Notes: generated by a model from the sequence alone, not told the origin. Positions 54,143 to 63,521 are shown, numbered from the stretch's first letter. The stretch: DNA of 64,000 bases from Pseudohongiella spirulinae (GCF_001444425.1 NZ_CP013189.1:2232001-2296000); one strand, 5' to 3'. Program-made: numbers and translations.

Positions 54143-55573
54143 TTACGGCATAATGAGCAGCAGGCGCTGATCATCACGCTGCACAGTCAAAGCCATGACG
54201 CTGGGCTGCTCGTTGATCAGTTCGTTCAATTCGGCCAGAGAAGCCACTTCACGGCGATTAAACGCGACTATAGTGTCACCCGGGCGCAGGCCTGCGGCCC
54301 AGGCCGGACTGCGCTGATCGATGTTGCTGACCTGCAGTCGACCACCGCTGGTATCCAGCAAAGCACCAAAGAAGCGATTGTCATCTGCTCGACGGGAATC
54401 CCGGTCGGCATCATTGGTGGCTCCGCCGACAGACATTGCATCGCCTGCAATAAACGCCTCAACCTCCTGACGGCGACCATCACGATAAATGCTAAGCGTC
54501 AGCTCCCGACCTACACCGGCAAGCCCGACGATATTGCGCAGATCGCGGCTGCTTTCAATAGCCTGACCGTCAACTGCAACGACCAGATCAGACACCTGCA
54601 AACCCGCCCGTTCGGCGGCCGAATCCGGCGCCACTTGGGTAATCAGGGCACCACTGTCAGCTCCAAGCTGCAATCCTTGCTCCAGCGCTGGCGTATGGTC
54701 GCGGATAATTACGCCCAGCTGACCCCTTCGCACCTCACCATCGCGCAACAGGTGCTCCATCACCGTGTTGACCATATCCACCGGAACGGCGAAACCCACA
54801 CCAGAACTGGTACCGGAGCCGGAAATAATGGCCGTATTGATGCCTACCAGCTCACCATTCAGGTCAACCAATGCACCACCAGAGTTGCCGACATTGATAG
54901 CCGCGTCGGTCTGAATAAAGTCTTCGTAGTTTTCGTTGTTGATACCGGCGCGTCCCAGGGCACTGATGATGCCCGAGGTCACGGTCTGACCTATGCCAAA
55001 CGGATTGCCGATTGCCACCACATAGTCACCAACCCGCCATTCAGCTGCATTAGCAAAAGCGATGGCGGTCAGATTCTCCGCGTCTATTTGCAGCAGTGCT
55101 ATGTCGGTCCGTTCATCACTGCCCAGCATTTCTGCCTGAAAAACACGTCCGTCAGCCAGTGCCACAGATATCGAGTCAGCATCGCTGACGACGTGGTGGT
55201 TGGTGATAATTAAACCCTCTTCTGCATCCACCACCACGCCCGAACCGGCACCGCGTGAGCGTCGCACAGGCGGTTCACCTGGTTGTCCGAAAAAGCGCAA
55301 AGCATCTGGCATACGCTGTGACTTGACTACAGCTATATTGACCACCGCCGGAGTCACCTGCTCCAACATCGGGGCCAAGGATGGCAGCGGCTGAACCTCT
55401 CTGAGCTGCGTGCCAGACGGAAATGTTTCTGCTTTGGCTGCCATGCCGCCCAGCAAGCTCAGCCCCAGCAGCACACCCGCTGCCAGATAACGCGCCTTCA
55501 CTTTACTGAGAGCCACTTGATCGAGAACCACTTTGTTGTGAATTGCGAAAGTTGCTGGTCTGCTCATCATCAT
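54143..55573 (-). CDS. Do family periplasmic serine protease (DegQ/DegP-like)
   Basis: A 476-residue protease-chaperone for damaged envelope proteins. After a cytoplasmic stub and hydrophobic segment (about residues 29-46, ending GGMAAKAE) comes the trypsin-like domain with H127 (IITNHHVV), D157 (ERTDIALL) and S231 (NVGNSGGAL). Two PDZ domains follow at about residues 270-370 and 390-470. Three consecutive ATG codons follow GGAGAAG; which is used is unclear. It is divergent from the membrane winged-helix regulator, 200 bases apart, with a palindrome between, so regulation by it is likely. The serine hydrolase gene lies 148 bases downstream. Confidence 0.93.
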   Translation of the reverse strand: MMMSRPATFAIHNKVVLDQVALSKVKARYLAAGVLLGLSLLGGMAAKAETFPSGTQLREVQPLPSLAPMLEQVTPAVVNIAVVKSQRMPDALRFFGQPGEPPVRRSRGAGSGVVVDAEEGLIITNHHVVSDADSISVALADGRVFQAEMLGSDERTDIALLQIDAENLTAIAFANAAEWRVGDYVVAIGNPFGIGQTVTSGIISALGRAGINNENYEDFIQTDAAINVGNSGGALVDLNGELVGINTAIISGSGTSSGVGFAVPVDMVNTVMEHLLRDGEVRRGQLGVIIRDHTPALEQGLQLGADSGALITQVAPDSAAERAGLQVSDLVVAVDGQAIESSRDLRNIVGLAGVGRELTLSIYRDGRRQEVEAFIAGDAMSVGGATNDADRDSRRADDNRFFGALLDTSGGRLQVSNIDQRSPAWAAGLRPGDTIVAFNRREVASLAELNELINEQPSVMALTVQRDDQRLLLIMP

Positions 55574-55704
55574 CTTCTCCTGACTTCATGACGATACGAT
55601 TGGCAGTCATGCTGACGACTCTGAGCACTCAAAACCTGAAATTCAGGCGAAGAAAACATCCAGAAAAGCTGAAGATGGCACTTTCAGCCCCTTGAAAAAG
55701 GACA

Positions 55705-55733
55705 ATAAGTGCTTATGTATGATACATATAAGC
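55705..55733. promoter_or_regulatory. Overlapping inverted repeats in the degQ/regulator intergenic region
   Basis: ATAAGTGCTTAT (55705-55716) is a palindrome with two central bases. It overlaps a longer imperfect one, GCTTATGTAT and ATACATATAAGC (55711-55733). The ATAAG/CTTAT half-site thus appears three times in 29 bases, 40 bases upstream of the regulator's ATG. It is a reasonable operator for the winged-helix regulator itself. Confidence 0.5.
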
Positions 55734-55773
55734 CCGTATGGAACCTTTAACCGGCGTTGTGGCCTAACTGACT

Positions 55774-56880
55774 ATGAACAGCATGTCCGAGATCACACAC
55801 ACAAGTTGCGAACATCGAGGTTCACCTCAGCCTGAACGGGGCCTGTACGAATCAGCCTCGACCGGATTCTGGTTGAACGACTGGCTGGTTGAGCCAGCCC
55901 AGCATCAGGTCAGTTTGTACAGCCATACTGACACGACCCGGTCACCTCTGTGCTCCAGAAGCCTGGAGCCGCGTTTGATGAAACTGCTGTGTCGGCTTGC
56001 GGAGCAATCCAACAGGGTAATCAGCCGGGATGAGCTGATCAGTTATCTTTGGCCGCGTGTGATTGTGAACGAGAACTCGCTGACCCGAGCGGTCTCGGAT
56101 CTGCGCAAAGCACTGCGTTATACACCGGATCACAGTGTTGAGATAAAAACCATACCCAAGCGCGGATACTCGCTGATTGCTGTTGCTCAGAGCTGTCCCG
56201 ATAACGGCGTGGCGAGCGAGACTGTAGAACGTAGCCATCACACCAGCGAAGCCAGTGAACCGCCTCGACGGCATTGGTGGCATCAGTGGTGGCCCGCATT
56301 TGCATTGCCAGCACTCATGGTGGCTGGACTGGCTGCACTGCCTGGCTGGCTGACGACCACATCCTCGCCAAATGGCGACAATCAGCAATTGGCGGCCGAT
56401 GGCCTGTTTGACAGGGTGCTTCAATCACCTTACACACAGGCACACAAGACATCTGCTGGCCTGGACGCAATGGGCGTCCGTCTCTCTCCGCTGCTGTGGA
56501 ATGAAACGTCGTCAGACAAGTACCTTGCTGCACCGGCAATCGAAATTCCGACGCTGGCGGTTCTGTCGCCCGAACGCCATATCATGGCTTATGTAGAGCA
56601 GCAGGATGATTATTACAGTCTGAAGCTGCGACCGGCATTTGCCGAGGCCGAACCATGGACGGCATTTACAACCGATGAAACCATTACTTCAGTGCAATGG
56701 TCACCGCTGGGTGATGGCGTGATGTTTACCGTCAGCAGCAAAATACTGGAGAAAGGCGATACGGCAAGCCAGAGATTGATGCTGCTTGACATCAACACTC
56801 TGGCACTGCATGAACTGTACAGGAAACCAGGTGCACCTAAAGTCGACAACCACACTGCACCCAGTGGCAATCTGACCTGA
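55774..56880 (+). CDS. Membrane-anchored winged-helix regulator (CadC/ToxR-like)
   Basis: A 368-residue protein. Residues about 31-137 form an OmpR/PhoB-type winged helix (FWLNDWLVEPAQHQV, LMKLLCRLAEQSNRVISRDEL, SLTRAVSDLRKAL, IKTIPKRGYSLI). One span follows at about 173-193 (WPAFALPALMVAGLAALPGWL), then a periplasmic domain of about 170 residues, partly WD/TolB-like (LAVLSPERHIMAYVEQ, SVQWSPLGDGVMFTV). In CadC-like proteins the periplasmic part senses a signal while the DNA-binding part stays at the membrane. A natural target is the divergent DegQ-like protease. Its TGA abuts the TCA stop complement of the convergent gene with no gap. Confidence 0.9.
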   Translation: MNSMSEITHTSCEHRGSPQPERGLYESASTGFWLNDWLVEPAQHQVSLYSHTDTTRSPLCSRSLEPRLMKLLCRLAEQSNRVISRDELISYLWPRVIVNENSLTRAVSDLRKALRYTPDHSVEIKTIPKRGYSLIAVAQSCPDNGVASETVERSHHTSEASEPPRRHWWHQWWPAFALPALMVAGLAALPGWLTTTSSPNGDNQQLAADGLFDRVLQSPYTQAHKTSAGLDAMGVRLSPLLWNETSSDKYLAAPAIEIPTLAVLSPERHIMAYVEQQDDYYSLKLRPAFAEAEPWTAFTTDETITSVQWSPLGDGVMFTVSSKILEKGDTASQRLMLLDINTLALHELYRKPGAPKVDNHTAPSGNLT

Positions 56881-58140
56881 TCAGCTGGTTAGTTGACCGA
56901 TCGCATCAACCACCCGGAGTGCACTGACAACGCCATCCTCGTGAAAACCCTTCCCCCACCAGGCCCCGCAATACCAGGTGCGATCAACATTGATCGTCGA
57001 CCATCGAGCTTGAGCGTCCGCTCCGGCGCGGGTGAATACCGGATGTGCATACTCGAAGCTCCCCAGAATACGCTCCGGCACTATTCGGTCCGTATCATTC
57101 AGACTGACCAGAAAACGATGAGGTGACTCAATACCCATCAGCCGGTTCATATCATAAGTCACCCGGGGCAGGCCGCCGCGCTCAATCGGCAGATAATAGT
57201 TCCAACTGGCCCAGGCACGTCGATTGTCAGGCATTACTCGGGTATCCGTGTGCAGCACAACATCGTTAGCCTGATAGTTGATGGCTGACAGCAGGTCTGT
57301 TTCAGCCGCCGTCGGATCGCTTAACATAGACAGGCTCTGATCACTGTGACAAGCGAGCACAACATGGTCGTACTGCTCCTCGCCCCGGTTCGATGACACA
57401 GTCACATGACCTGCTTGACGACAAATGCTTTCAACAGGTGTCGATAAGCGGATGCGATCAGAAAAGCTTCGGCTCATCGGCTCAAGATAGGCACGCGAAC
57501 CCCCGCTCAACGTTCGCCAGCGGGGGCGATGGTGCACATTCAACAGCCCATGCCGGTACATGAACGGCAGCATAAAGCGCACTGGAAAATCCAGCATGTC
57601 ATTAAAAGATGTAGACCAGATGGCCGAGGTCATCGGCACCAGATAATAATCAGCAAAGGCACTGGAGAGGCGATGACGGTGCAGATACGCCTGCAGCGTT
57701 TCATCAGGAATGCTGTCCGCCTCAACATCCGCAATGGCCTGCTTGTTAAAGGCCAGGATATGCAGCAACATTTTGATGAAAGTTGGCGAGGCAAGCTGCC
57801 GACGCTGGGCAAACAGGCTGTTGTACATGGCCAGCCGACCACTGACGCCAGCATATTCAAGGCCACTGCTCTGGCACTGCACCCCGAAACTCATGTCCGA
57901 GTCACGCCAATCCACATCAAGTTCATTCATCAGGGCGATGAAATTGGGATAGGTCCAGTCGTTAAAAACGATAAAGCCTGTGTCGATGGCAAAATCTTTA
58001 CCATCCAGCGTCACATCGATGGTGGCCGTGTGGCCACCAATGCGATCTGCCGCTTCATAAACAGTGATATCGTGACGGGGCGCAAGCCGGTAGGCAGCCG
58101 TCAATCCGGCGATGCCGGTGCCAATAATTGCAATTTTCAA
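56881..58140 (-). CDS. FAD-dependent amine oxidase-like protein (COG2907)
   Basis: A 419-residue flavoprotein. N-terminal FAD motif IIGTGIAGLTAAYRLAPRHDITVYEA, followed by RIGGHTATIDV, DTGFIVFNDWTYPNF, and near the C-terminus YCGAWWGKGFHEDGVVSA. This matches the COG2907 group, often beside cyclopropane fatty-acid synthase and DUF1365 genes and thought to modify unsaturated fatty acids; those partners are absent here. The exact reaction is unknown. It is the last gene of the long minus-strand run, 103 bases downstream of the acyl-CoA dehydrogenase. Its stop codon abuts the regulator's stop. Confidence 0.9.
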   Translation of the reverse strand: MKIAIIGTGIAGLTAAYRLAPRHDITVYEAADRIGGHTATIDVTLDGKDFAIDTGFIVFNDWTYPNFIALMNELDVDWRDSDMSFGVQCQSSGLEYAGVSGRLAMYNSLFAQRRQLASPTFIKMLLHILAFNKQAIADVEADSIPDETLQAYLHRHRLSSAFADYYLVPMTSAIWSTSFNDMLDFPVRFMLPFMYRHGLLNVHHRPRWRTLSGGSRAYLEPMSRSFSDRIRLSTPVESICRQAGHVTVSSNRGEEQYDHVVLACHSDQSLSMLSDPTAAETDLLSAINYQANDVVLHTDTRVMPDNRRAWASWNYYLPIERGGLPRVTYDMNRLMGIESPHRFLVSLNDTDRIVPERILGSFEYAHPVFTRAGADAQARWSTINVDRTWYCGAWWGKGFHEDGVVSALRVVDAIGQLTS

Positions 58141-58243
58141 TTCAGAACTTCCTGGCGGTATCAGACAATTGATCTCTGATACGTCAGATCTGAGCTACCG
58201 GACCAGCTACCCGTCCCCTGTTCAATCAAGCAACACCTCTATA

Positions 58244-59458
58244 TCAGCGATACTGAGCGAGTTCCTTGCGGGCAACTACCCGACGATGTACCTCATCGGG
58301 ACCATCGGCCAGGCGCAGAGTACGCTGCGATGTCCACAGACCTGCCAGCGGGAAGTCCTGCGAAACCCCGGCCGCACCATGAACCTGAATGGCTCTGTCG
58401 ATGACTCGCAAAGCCATATTCGGAACGGCCACCTTGATCTGGGAGATGGCATCACGGGCGGCCTTATTGCCAATGGTATCCATCAGATAAGCGGCTTTGA
58501 AAACCAGCAGGCGACACATCTCGATTTCGATCCGGCTGTCGGCAATCACATCGTAGTTTCCACCCAGCTCTGCCAACGGTTTGCCAAAGGCTTCACGACT
58601 CACAGCACGCTGACACAACAACTCCAGGGCTTTTTCTGCTGCACCGATTGAACGCATACAGTGATGAATGCGACCTGGCCCCAGGCGACCTTGAGAAATC
58701 TCGAAACCGCGGCCGCGACCCAGAATGATATTGTCCTTTGGGACTCGCACATTGGTGAATTTGATATGCATGTGTCCGTGTGGCGCATCGTCATGCCCGA
58801 ATACACACATGGGTCGCAGTACTTCCACTCCGGGTGTATCCATCGGCACAAGTATCTGCGATTGACGATTGTGCTTGGGTGCGTCCGGATCCGTAATCAC
58901 CATAACAATCATGATCTTGCAGCGAGCATCACCGGCCCCGGAGATATAGAATTTCTCGCCATTGATCACCCACTCATCACCGTCCAGCACAGCGCTTGTT
59001 GAAATATTTGTGGCGTCTGAGGAGGCGACATTCGGCTCTGTCATTGCGAAGGCCGATCGAATTTTGCCTTCCAGCAGGGGTTCCAGCCACATTTTTTTCT
59101 GCTCTTCAGAACCATAGCGTTCCAGAACTTCCATATTCCCGGTATCGGGTGCACTGCAGTTAAAGGCTTCAGATGCCAATCGGCTTCGGCCCATGATTTC
59201 AGCCAGATGAGCATACTCAAGATTGCTGATTCCGGCTCCGCCCTGACTCTTTGGCAGGAAAAAATTCCACAGCCCCAGCGCACGTGCCTTGGCCTTCAGG
59301 CCTTCCATGATTTCATCCTGGCGCGGCGTGTGTGACCAACGATCGCCCACACTGACTTCTGCATGGTATTCCTTTTCCACGGCAGCAACATCAACCTCAA
59401 CAAATTTGCGGATCTTCTCCCGCACTTCCTGCATTTCTTCGGACAGTCCCAGATTCAT
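58244..59458 (-). CDS. Acyl-CoA dehydrogenase, ACAD10/11-like
   Basis: A 404-residue flavoenzyme. FAD/substrate-binding segments are [31 protein letters not shown] and [22 protein letters not shown]. Near the end it has [18 protein letters not shown] and [14 protein letters not shown], which resemble mammalian ACAD10/11 and bacterial relatives rather than short-chain dehydrogenases that carry a catalytic Glu in GYxxE. Some members process 4-phosphorylated acyl-CoAs made from 4-hydroxy acids; a partner kinase (APH domain) is not in the window. Electrons would go to ETF and then the ETF-QO encoded at 45-46 kb. Confidence 0.9.
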   Translation of the reverse strand: MNLGLSEEMQEVREKIRKFVEVDVAAVEKEYHAEVSVGDRWSHTPRQDEIMEGLKAKARALGLWNFFLPKSQGGAGISNLEYAHLAEIMGRSRLASEAFNCSAPDTGNMEVLERYGSEEQKKMWLEPLLEGKIRSAFAMTEPNVASSDATNISTSAVLDGDEWVINGEKFYISGAGDARCKIMIVMVITDPDAPKHNRQSQILVPMDTPGVEVLRPMCVFGHDDAPHGHMHIKFTNVRVPKDNIILGRGRGFEISQGRLGPGRIHHCMRSIGAAEKALELLCQRAVSREAFGKPLAELGGNYDVIADSRIEIEMCRLLVFKAAYLMDTIGNKAARDAISQIKVAVPNMALRVIDRAIQVHGAAGVSQDFPLAGLWTSQRTLRLADGPDEVHRRVVARKELAQYR

Positions 59459-59533
59459 TTTGTATTCCTCATTAGTAAAGCATTTTGTTGTGATGTTGCC
59501 GGATCGTGCTTGCCAGATTATCTGACGTTTTGC

Positions 59534-60298
59534 TCATCCGGTTATGGTCCCACCGCCATCAATTACCAGTGTTTGACCTGTGGTAAAGCTGCCGGCATCA
59601 GAAGCCAGAAAAATTGCCGCGCCGGCAATTTCATCAGGTTCACCGATACGGCGCAGCGGATACTTGGAAACCGTATTTTTGTAAGTCTCAGGGTTCTCCC
59701 ACAGAGCGCGGGCAAAATCGGTACGAATCAATCCCGGCGCTATGCAGTTCACCCTGATATTCTGCGGCCCCCACTCGACGGCCAGATTACGTGCCATCTG
59801 CATATCGGCAGCCTTGGATATACCATAAGCGCCCAGCACATCACTGCCTTTGATGCCGGCAATTGATGACACAATGATTGCCGCTCCGCCGCCGCGCTGC
59901 GCCATTCCCGGCAGCACCATCTGACACAGGCGGTGAGCGCTGCCCACATTGGAGTTCATGATTTTGTCAAAAGCCTCATCGGGAATATCCTGAGACTTGC
60001 CGTAGAACGGGTTTAACGCAGCGTTAATGACCAGCACATCAATCCTGCCATAGTGAGCCAGCGTTTTATCCACCAGCGCCTGCAACTGCTCCTTGTAATT
60101 GATATTGCAGGCCAGGGGCATGGCATCACCACCATTGGCCTTAATGGCCTCAGCGACCTCATCACAGGCATCCTGATTACGGCTTGAAATCACCACCTTG
60201 GCGCCCGCCTCGGCCATACGTTCTGCAATGGCCTTGCCAATGCCTTTGGTAGAGCCCGTAATCAAGGCTACCTTACCCGACAGATCAAACAGACTCAT
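59534..60298 (-). CDS. Short-chain dehydrogenase/reductase
   Basis: A 254-residue classical SDR. Cofactor loop TGSTKGIG, catalytic Ser in VSSIAG, and Tyr/Lys in YGISK. The usual NNAG motif is replaced by INAALNP, an unusual change in a structural element. C-terminal IDGGGTITG closes the fold. NADPH preference is suggested by SSRN after the second strand. The substrate is unknown. The start follows AAGGGGG. The gene lies 75 bases upstream of the ACAD gene. The 123 bases upstream contain two TATAAT-like boxes in a direct repeat. Confidence 0.93.
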   Translation of the reverse strand: MSLFDLSGKVALITGSTKGIGKAIAERMAEAGAKVVISSRNQDACDEVAEAIKANGGDAMPLACNINYKEQLQALVDKTLAHYGRIDVLVINAALNPFYGKSQDIPDEAFDKIMNSNVGSAHRLCQMVLPGMAQRGGGAAIIVSSIAGIKGSDVLGAYGISKAADMQMARNLAVEWGPQNIRVNCIAPGLIRTDFARALWENPETYKNTVSKYPLRRIGEPDEIAGAAIFLASDAGSFTTGQTLVIDGGGTITG

Positions 60299-60349
60299 GG
60301 AATCCCCCTTCCGACCATGCAGCAAAGTTCTGGCGAATCATGCTTATGG

Positions 60350-60390
60350 TGCATTATAAATTTAATGAATACTTGATCGATGCATTATAA
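60350..60390 (-). promoter_or_regulatory. Direct repeat with two -10-like boxes upstream of the SDR gene
   Basis: TGCATTATAA occurs at 60350-60359 and 60381-60390, 31 bases apart, about three helical turns. On the minus strand each contains TATAAT (60356-60351 and 60387-60382). It may be a tandem promoter or a paired operator ahead of the SDR gene. Confidence 0.5.
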
Positions 60391-60421
60391 GATAACAATC
60401 GAAAGCCCTGAATGTAAAGAC

Positions 60422-61261
60422 TCAACGCTCCTCCATCCATGGCCGCCACCCCTTGCTGACATGGGTACCACCATCAACAGGAATTACTGCACCATTGGTG
60501 TATGCCCCGGCACGAGTCACCAGATAAAGCAGAATACCGGCAATCTCCTCGGGCATACCGGCGCGACGCATTGGGCTGTCAGCCGCTATATCGTCACCGT
60601 ATTCTTTCATCACAAAATCACTCATGCGAGATTGAAAGAAACCGGGCGCAATTGCATTGACGGTTATCTGACGAGGCCCCAGTTCGACCGCCAGGGTGCG
60701 GGTCAAGTGATGCAGGGCCGCCTTGCTGGCGGAGTAGGCAAATGTGGGAACGCGCTGGACAACAGGTACCTGCAGCCCATCCATCGACCCGATGTTGATG
60801 ACACGTGCCGGATCAAAACTGTCACCGGCACTCAATAGAGGCAAGGCATCCCGGGTCAGCGCAAATACCGCGTTGACATTGGTTCGCATCACCTTATCAA
60901 AGGCTTCATCAGGATAATCACTGATAGGCGCTCCCCAGTTTGCACCGGCATTATTTATCAGAATATTCAGCCCGTTGTCGGCGAAAAAGTCACGCACGGC
61001 ATCCAGCAGTACTGCTCTGCCATCAGGCTGAGTGACATCGGCTGCCACGGCAAGACAGTCACCCAGGGGGGACAGTATTTCCATGGCCTCGTCACATTTT
61101 TGCTGGCGACGAGACGCAATGATGACTCGGGCACCGCCGCGCAGCAGCGTTTCGGCCATGATCAGTCCCAAACCACTGCTGCCGCCTGTGATCAAGGCTG
61201 TTTTCCCCTGCACAGAGAACAGAGCCGACACCGTCAGAGATATATCAACATGCTTATTCAT
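60422..61261 (-). CDS. Short-chain dehydrogenase/reductase
   Basis: A 279-residue classical SDR with TGGSSGLG, NNAGANWG, a Ser in INIGSMDG and YSASK, the full catalytic set. The specificity-determining region after the cofactor loop is ASRRQQKCDEA, which favours NADP(H). C-terminal PVDGGTHVSKGWRPWMEE is longer than usual. The ATG overlaps the 3' end of the upstream reductase gene by 8 bases, so they are coupled. A TTG six bases earlier is also in frame. Substrate unknown; likely a 3-hydroxyacyl or ketone. Confidence 0.93.
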   Translation of the reverse strand: MNKHVDISLTVSALFSVQGKTALITGGSSGLGLIMAETLLRGGARVIIASRRQQKCDEAMEILSPLGDCLAVAADVTQPDGRAVLLDAVRDFFADNGLNILINNAGANWGAPISDYPDEAFDKVMRTNVNAVFALTRDALPLLSAGDSFDPARVINIGSMDGLQVPVVQRVPTFAYSASKAALHHLTRTLAVELGPRQITVNAIAPGFFQSRMSDFVMKEYGDDIAADSPMRRAGMPEEIAGILLYLVTRAGAYTNGAVIPVDGGTHVSKGWRPWMEER

Positions 61262-62270
61262 CGGCAATTTTCACCAGTTGCTTGCCAAAGTTACGGCCCT
61301 TCAGCAGACCACGAAACAGTTCAGGCGCGTTTTCCAGCCCTTCACCAATCGACTCACGATACTTGATCTTGCCGGCATTGACCCACTCACCCAATTGCTC
61401 GGTTGCCTGCTGCCACTGGTCCTGCCACTCTGTCACGACAAAGAATCGATGTTCAGGGATATGTAGGGCTGTTTTCAGAATGTGGAACGGTGTCTCGGCC
61501 TTGGTAATATCGGTGTCGTTATAGTTGGAGATATACCCGCAAATTGGCACTCTGGCGCCCTCATTGAGTAGTGGTGCAACAGCCCGCGTTACATCACCAC
61601 CCACGTTTTCGAAATAGATATCAATGCCATCCGGGCAGAGTTCTCGCAATCGGGCTTGCAGATCTTCATTTTTGTAATCAATACACTCATCAAAACCGAG
61701 CTCGTCTTTGACATAGCGACACTTATCCGCGCCACCTGCAATACCGATCACCTTCAAGCCTTTGATTTTGGCGATCTGACCCACTACCGAGCCAACCGCG
61801 CCGGAAGCTGCTGCCACGACCAGCGTCTCGCCTGCCTGCGGCTTGCCGACTTCGGAAAGACCAAAATAAGCCGTTCTGCCCGGCATACCAACAACACCCA
61901 GGTGTGCTGACAAGGAGCCGTTTTTCAGGTCAACCTTCATCAGCCGTGGTTCATCGTCATCGGCTACGATCATTGTTTGCCAACCCATGTGAGCGGTCAC
62001 GTAATCGCCGGCTTTAAAACGATCCGATCTGGATTCCACTACAATGCCAGCCGACTCACCCGTCATGACATCGCCTATCTCAAGCGGTTTGGCGTAGGAT
62101 TTGACGTCATTCATACGACCGCGCATATAGGGATCCAGAGACAGCCAGATTACCTTGATTAATATCTGACCCGGCGCCAGCTCTGGCACATCCTCTTCCA
62201 CCAGGCGAAAACAATCATCCGTTGGTTCACCCACTGGCCGCTGCGCCATAACCATCTTTCTGTTTTTCAT
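61254..62270 (-). CDS. NADP-dependent MDR reductase (CurA/PTGR-like)
   Basis: A 338-residue zinc-free medium-chain reductase. Signs are WLSLDPYMRGRMND near residue 45, the cofactor loop VAAASGAVGSVVGQIAKI near 150, and YFENVGGDVTRAV near 230, all of the leukotriene B4 dehydrogenase/prostaglandin reductase group that also includes curcumin reductase CurA. It reduces the C=C bond of alpha,beta-unsaturated ketones with NADPH. It is 30 bases downstream of the aminotransferase gene and overlaps the SDR gene by 8 bases. Confidence 0.93.
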   Translation of the reverse strand: MKNRKMVMAQRPVGEPTDDCFRLVEEDVPELAPGQILIKVIWLSLDPYMRGRMNDVKSYAKPLEIGDVMTGESAGIVVESRSDRFKAGDYVTAHMGWQTMIVADDDEPRLMKVDLKNGSLSAHLGVVGMPGRTAYFGLSEVGKPQAGETLVVAAASGAVGSVVGQIAKIKGLKVIGIAGGADKCRYVKDELGFDECIDYKNEDLQARLRELCPDGIDIYFENVGGDVTRAVAPLLNEGARVPICGYISNYNDTDITKAETPFHILKTALHIPEHRFFVVTEWQDQWQQATEQLGEWVNAGKIKYRESIGEGLENAPELFRGLLKGRNFGKQLVKIADE

Positions 62271-62300
62271 CTGAACTGCTCCTGTCCTTATTAATGCATT

Positions 62301-63521
62301 TTAGGCTGTCCGCATACTAGCCCAGCACTTTGACTGCCACAAGGCTTGCAGTGCGGCGCGCAGCCGCTCGACGCCTTGCTGCCAAGTGACCGAGGTCAGT
62401 ATCAGTGGCGGTAATAGGCGCACGACGCCGTTACGGGTCGGCGTCACAATCAGCCCCTGTTGTTGACAGGCCTCGGTCAAGGGCCAGACCAGATCGTGAT
62501 CGGATAACTCAATCGCCAGCATCAACCCGATGCCACGCACCTCAGCGACAAGTTCAGGAAATTGTTGTTGCAGTTTATGCAGGTCAGTCAAGGCTTCGGC
62601 ACCCAATAGCCTGACGTGTTGAGACATATTCTGTTGTTTAAGAAAGGCTGTTACTGCTGCAGCAACGGCGCAGGACAAAGGATTACCACAATAAGTACCA
62701 CCATGATCTCCCAGCTCAACCCGTGCTGCATGTTCCTCCCGCATCGCCAGTGCGGCGAATGGCAGACCACCGGCTATCCCCTTCCCCATTGTCATCATAT
62801 CTGGCACAAGACCATAACGCTCACAGGCAAAAAATTCACCGGTCCTGCAATAACCGGTCTGCACCTCATCAACAATCAGCAGGCAACCGTTGTTTTTGCA
62901 CATCTGTTCCAATGACCTGAGATAGTCATGATCCAATGCTCTCACACCACCTTCGCCCTGCACTAATTCAATAATAACCGCAGCCAGCGGCACTTGCATG
63001 GCGGATTGCAATGGCTCTGTATCGTCGGCCGGAATGAAGTAATTGCCTGAGAGCCTCGGCAAATAGCGAGCAGGGTTCTCCGGCCCGCCGGACACCGACA
63101 GCGCTGCCAGTGTTCGCCCGTGAAAAGAACCCTCAAGTGCCAAAACTGATTCACGGCCGGTGATTTTTCGGGCCAACTTCAATGCGGCGTCATTCGCCTC
63201 GGCACCACTATTGGCAAACCAGATTTTTGTCAGTGCGTCGGGCAGCACCTCCTTCATCGCAGACATGAGAGCAGCCCTTGCCGGCGAATAGGTAAAACCT
63301 GAGTTTGGGTTTTGTATGATCCTGGAGGCCTGATCAGTCAGCGCTTCAAGAATGACCGGATGGTTATGTCCCAGACATACAACACCCCAACCCGACGAAA
63401 AATCAAGCAGAGCGTTGCCCTTTTCATCCCATACCGTAACTCCATCTCCACGTTCAATGACCAGTGGTTGCCGCCTGGTCACGGCAAGCCCGTATGTATC
63501 CTCAGTCTCCTGCACTTTCAT
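62301..63521 (-). CDS. Class III aminotransferase (ArgD-like)
   Basis: A 406-residue PLP enzyme, first gene of the run with the reductases. Family signatures: LDFSSGWGVVCLGHNHP, FANSGAEANDAALKLAR, GSFHGRTLAALSVSG, LIVDEVQTGYCRTGEFFA and the PLP Lys in MTMGKGIAGGLP. Nearest families are acetylornithine and related omega-amino acid aminotransferases; the exact substrate is undecided. Start at 63521 has GGAG upstream and gives MKVQETEDTY. The upstream region holds a promoter, a 36-codon Ala/Arg-rich ORF and an intrinsic terminator 40 bases before this start, so attenuation is likely. Confidence 0.9.
   Translation of the reverse strand: MKVQETEDTYGLAVTRRQPLVIERGDGVTVWDEKGNALLDFSSGWGVVCLGHNHPVILEALTDQASRIIQNPNSGFTYSPARAALMSAMKEVLPDALTKIWFANSGAEANDAALKLARKITGRESVLALEGSFHGRTLAALSVSGGPENPARYLPRLSGNYFIPADDTEPLQSAMQVPLAAVIIELVQGEGGVRALDHDYLRSLEQMCKNNGCLLIVDEVQTGYCRTGEFFACERYGLVPDMMTMGKGIAGGLPFAALAMREEHAARVELGDHGGTYCGNPLSCAVAAAVTAFLKQQNMSQHVRLLGAEALTDLHKLQQQFPELVAEVRGIGLMLAIELSDHDLVWPLTEACQQQGLIVTPTRNGVVRLLPPLILTSVTWQQGVERLRAALQALWQSKCWASMRTA

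Noticed and set aside
53975-55213. A 412-codon open frame opposite the DegQ-like protease gene
   Set aside because: The minus strand encodes a complete protease with catalytic triad and two PDZ domains; the plus frame looks like random His/Gln/Thr-rich sequence.
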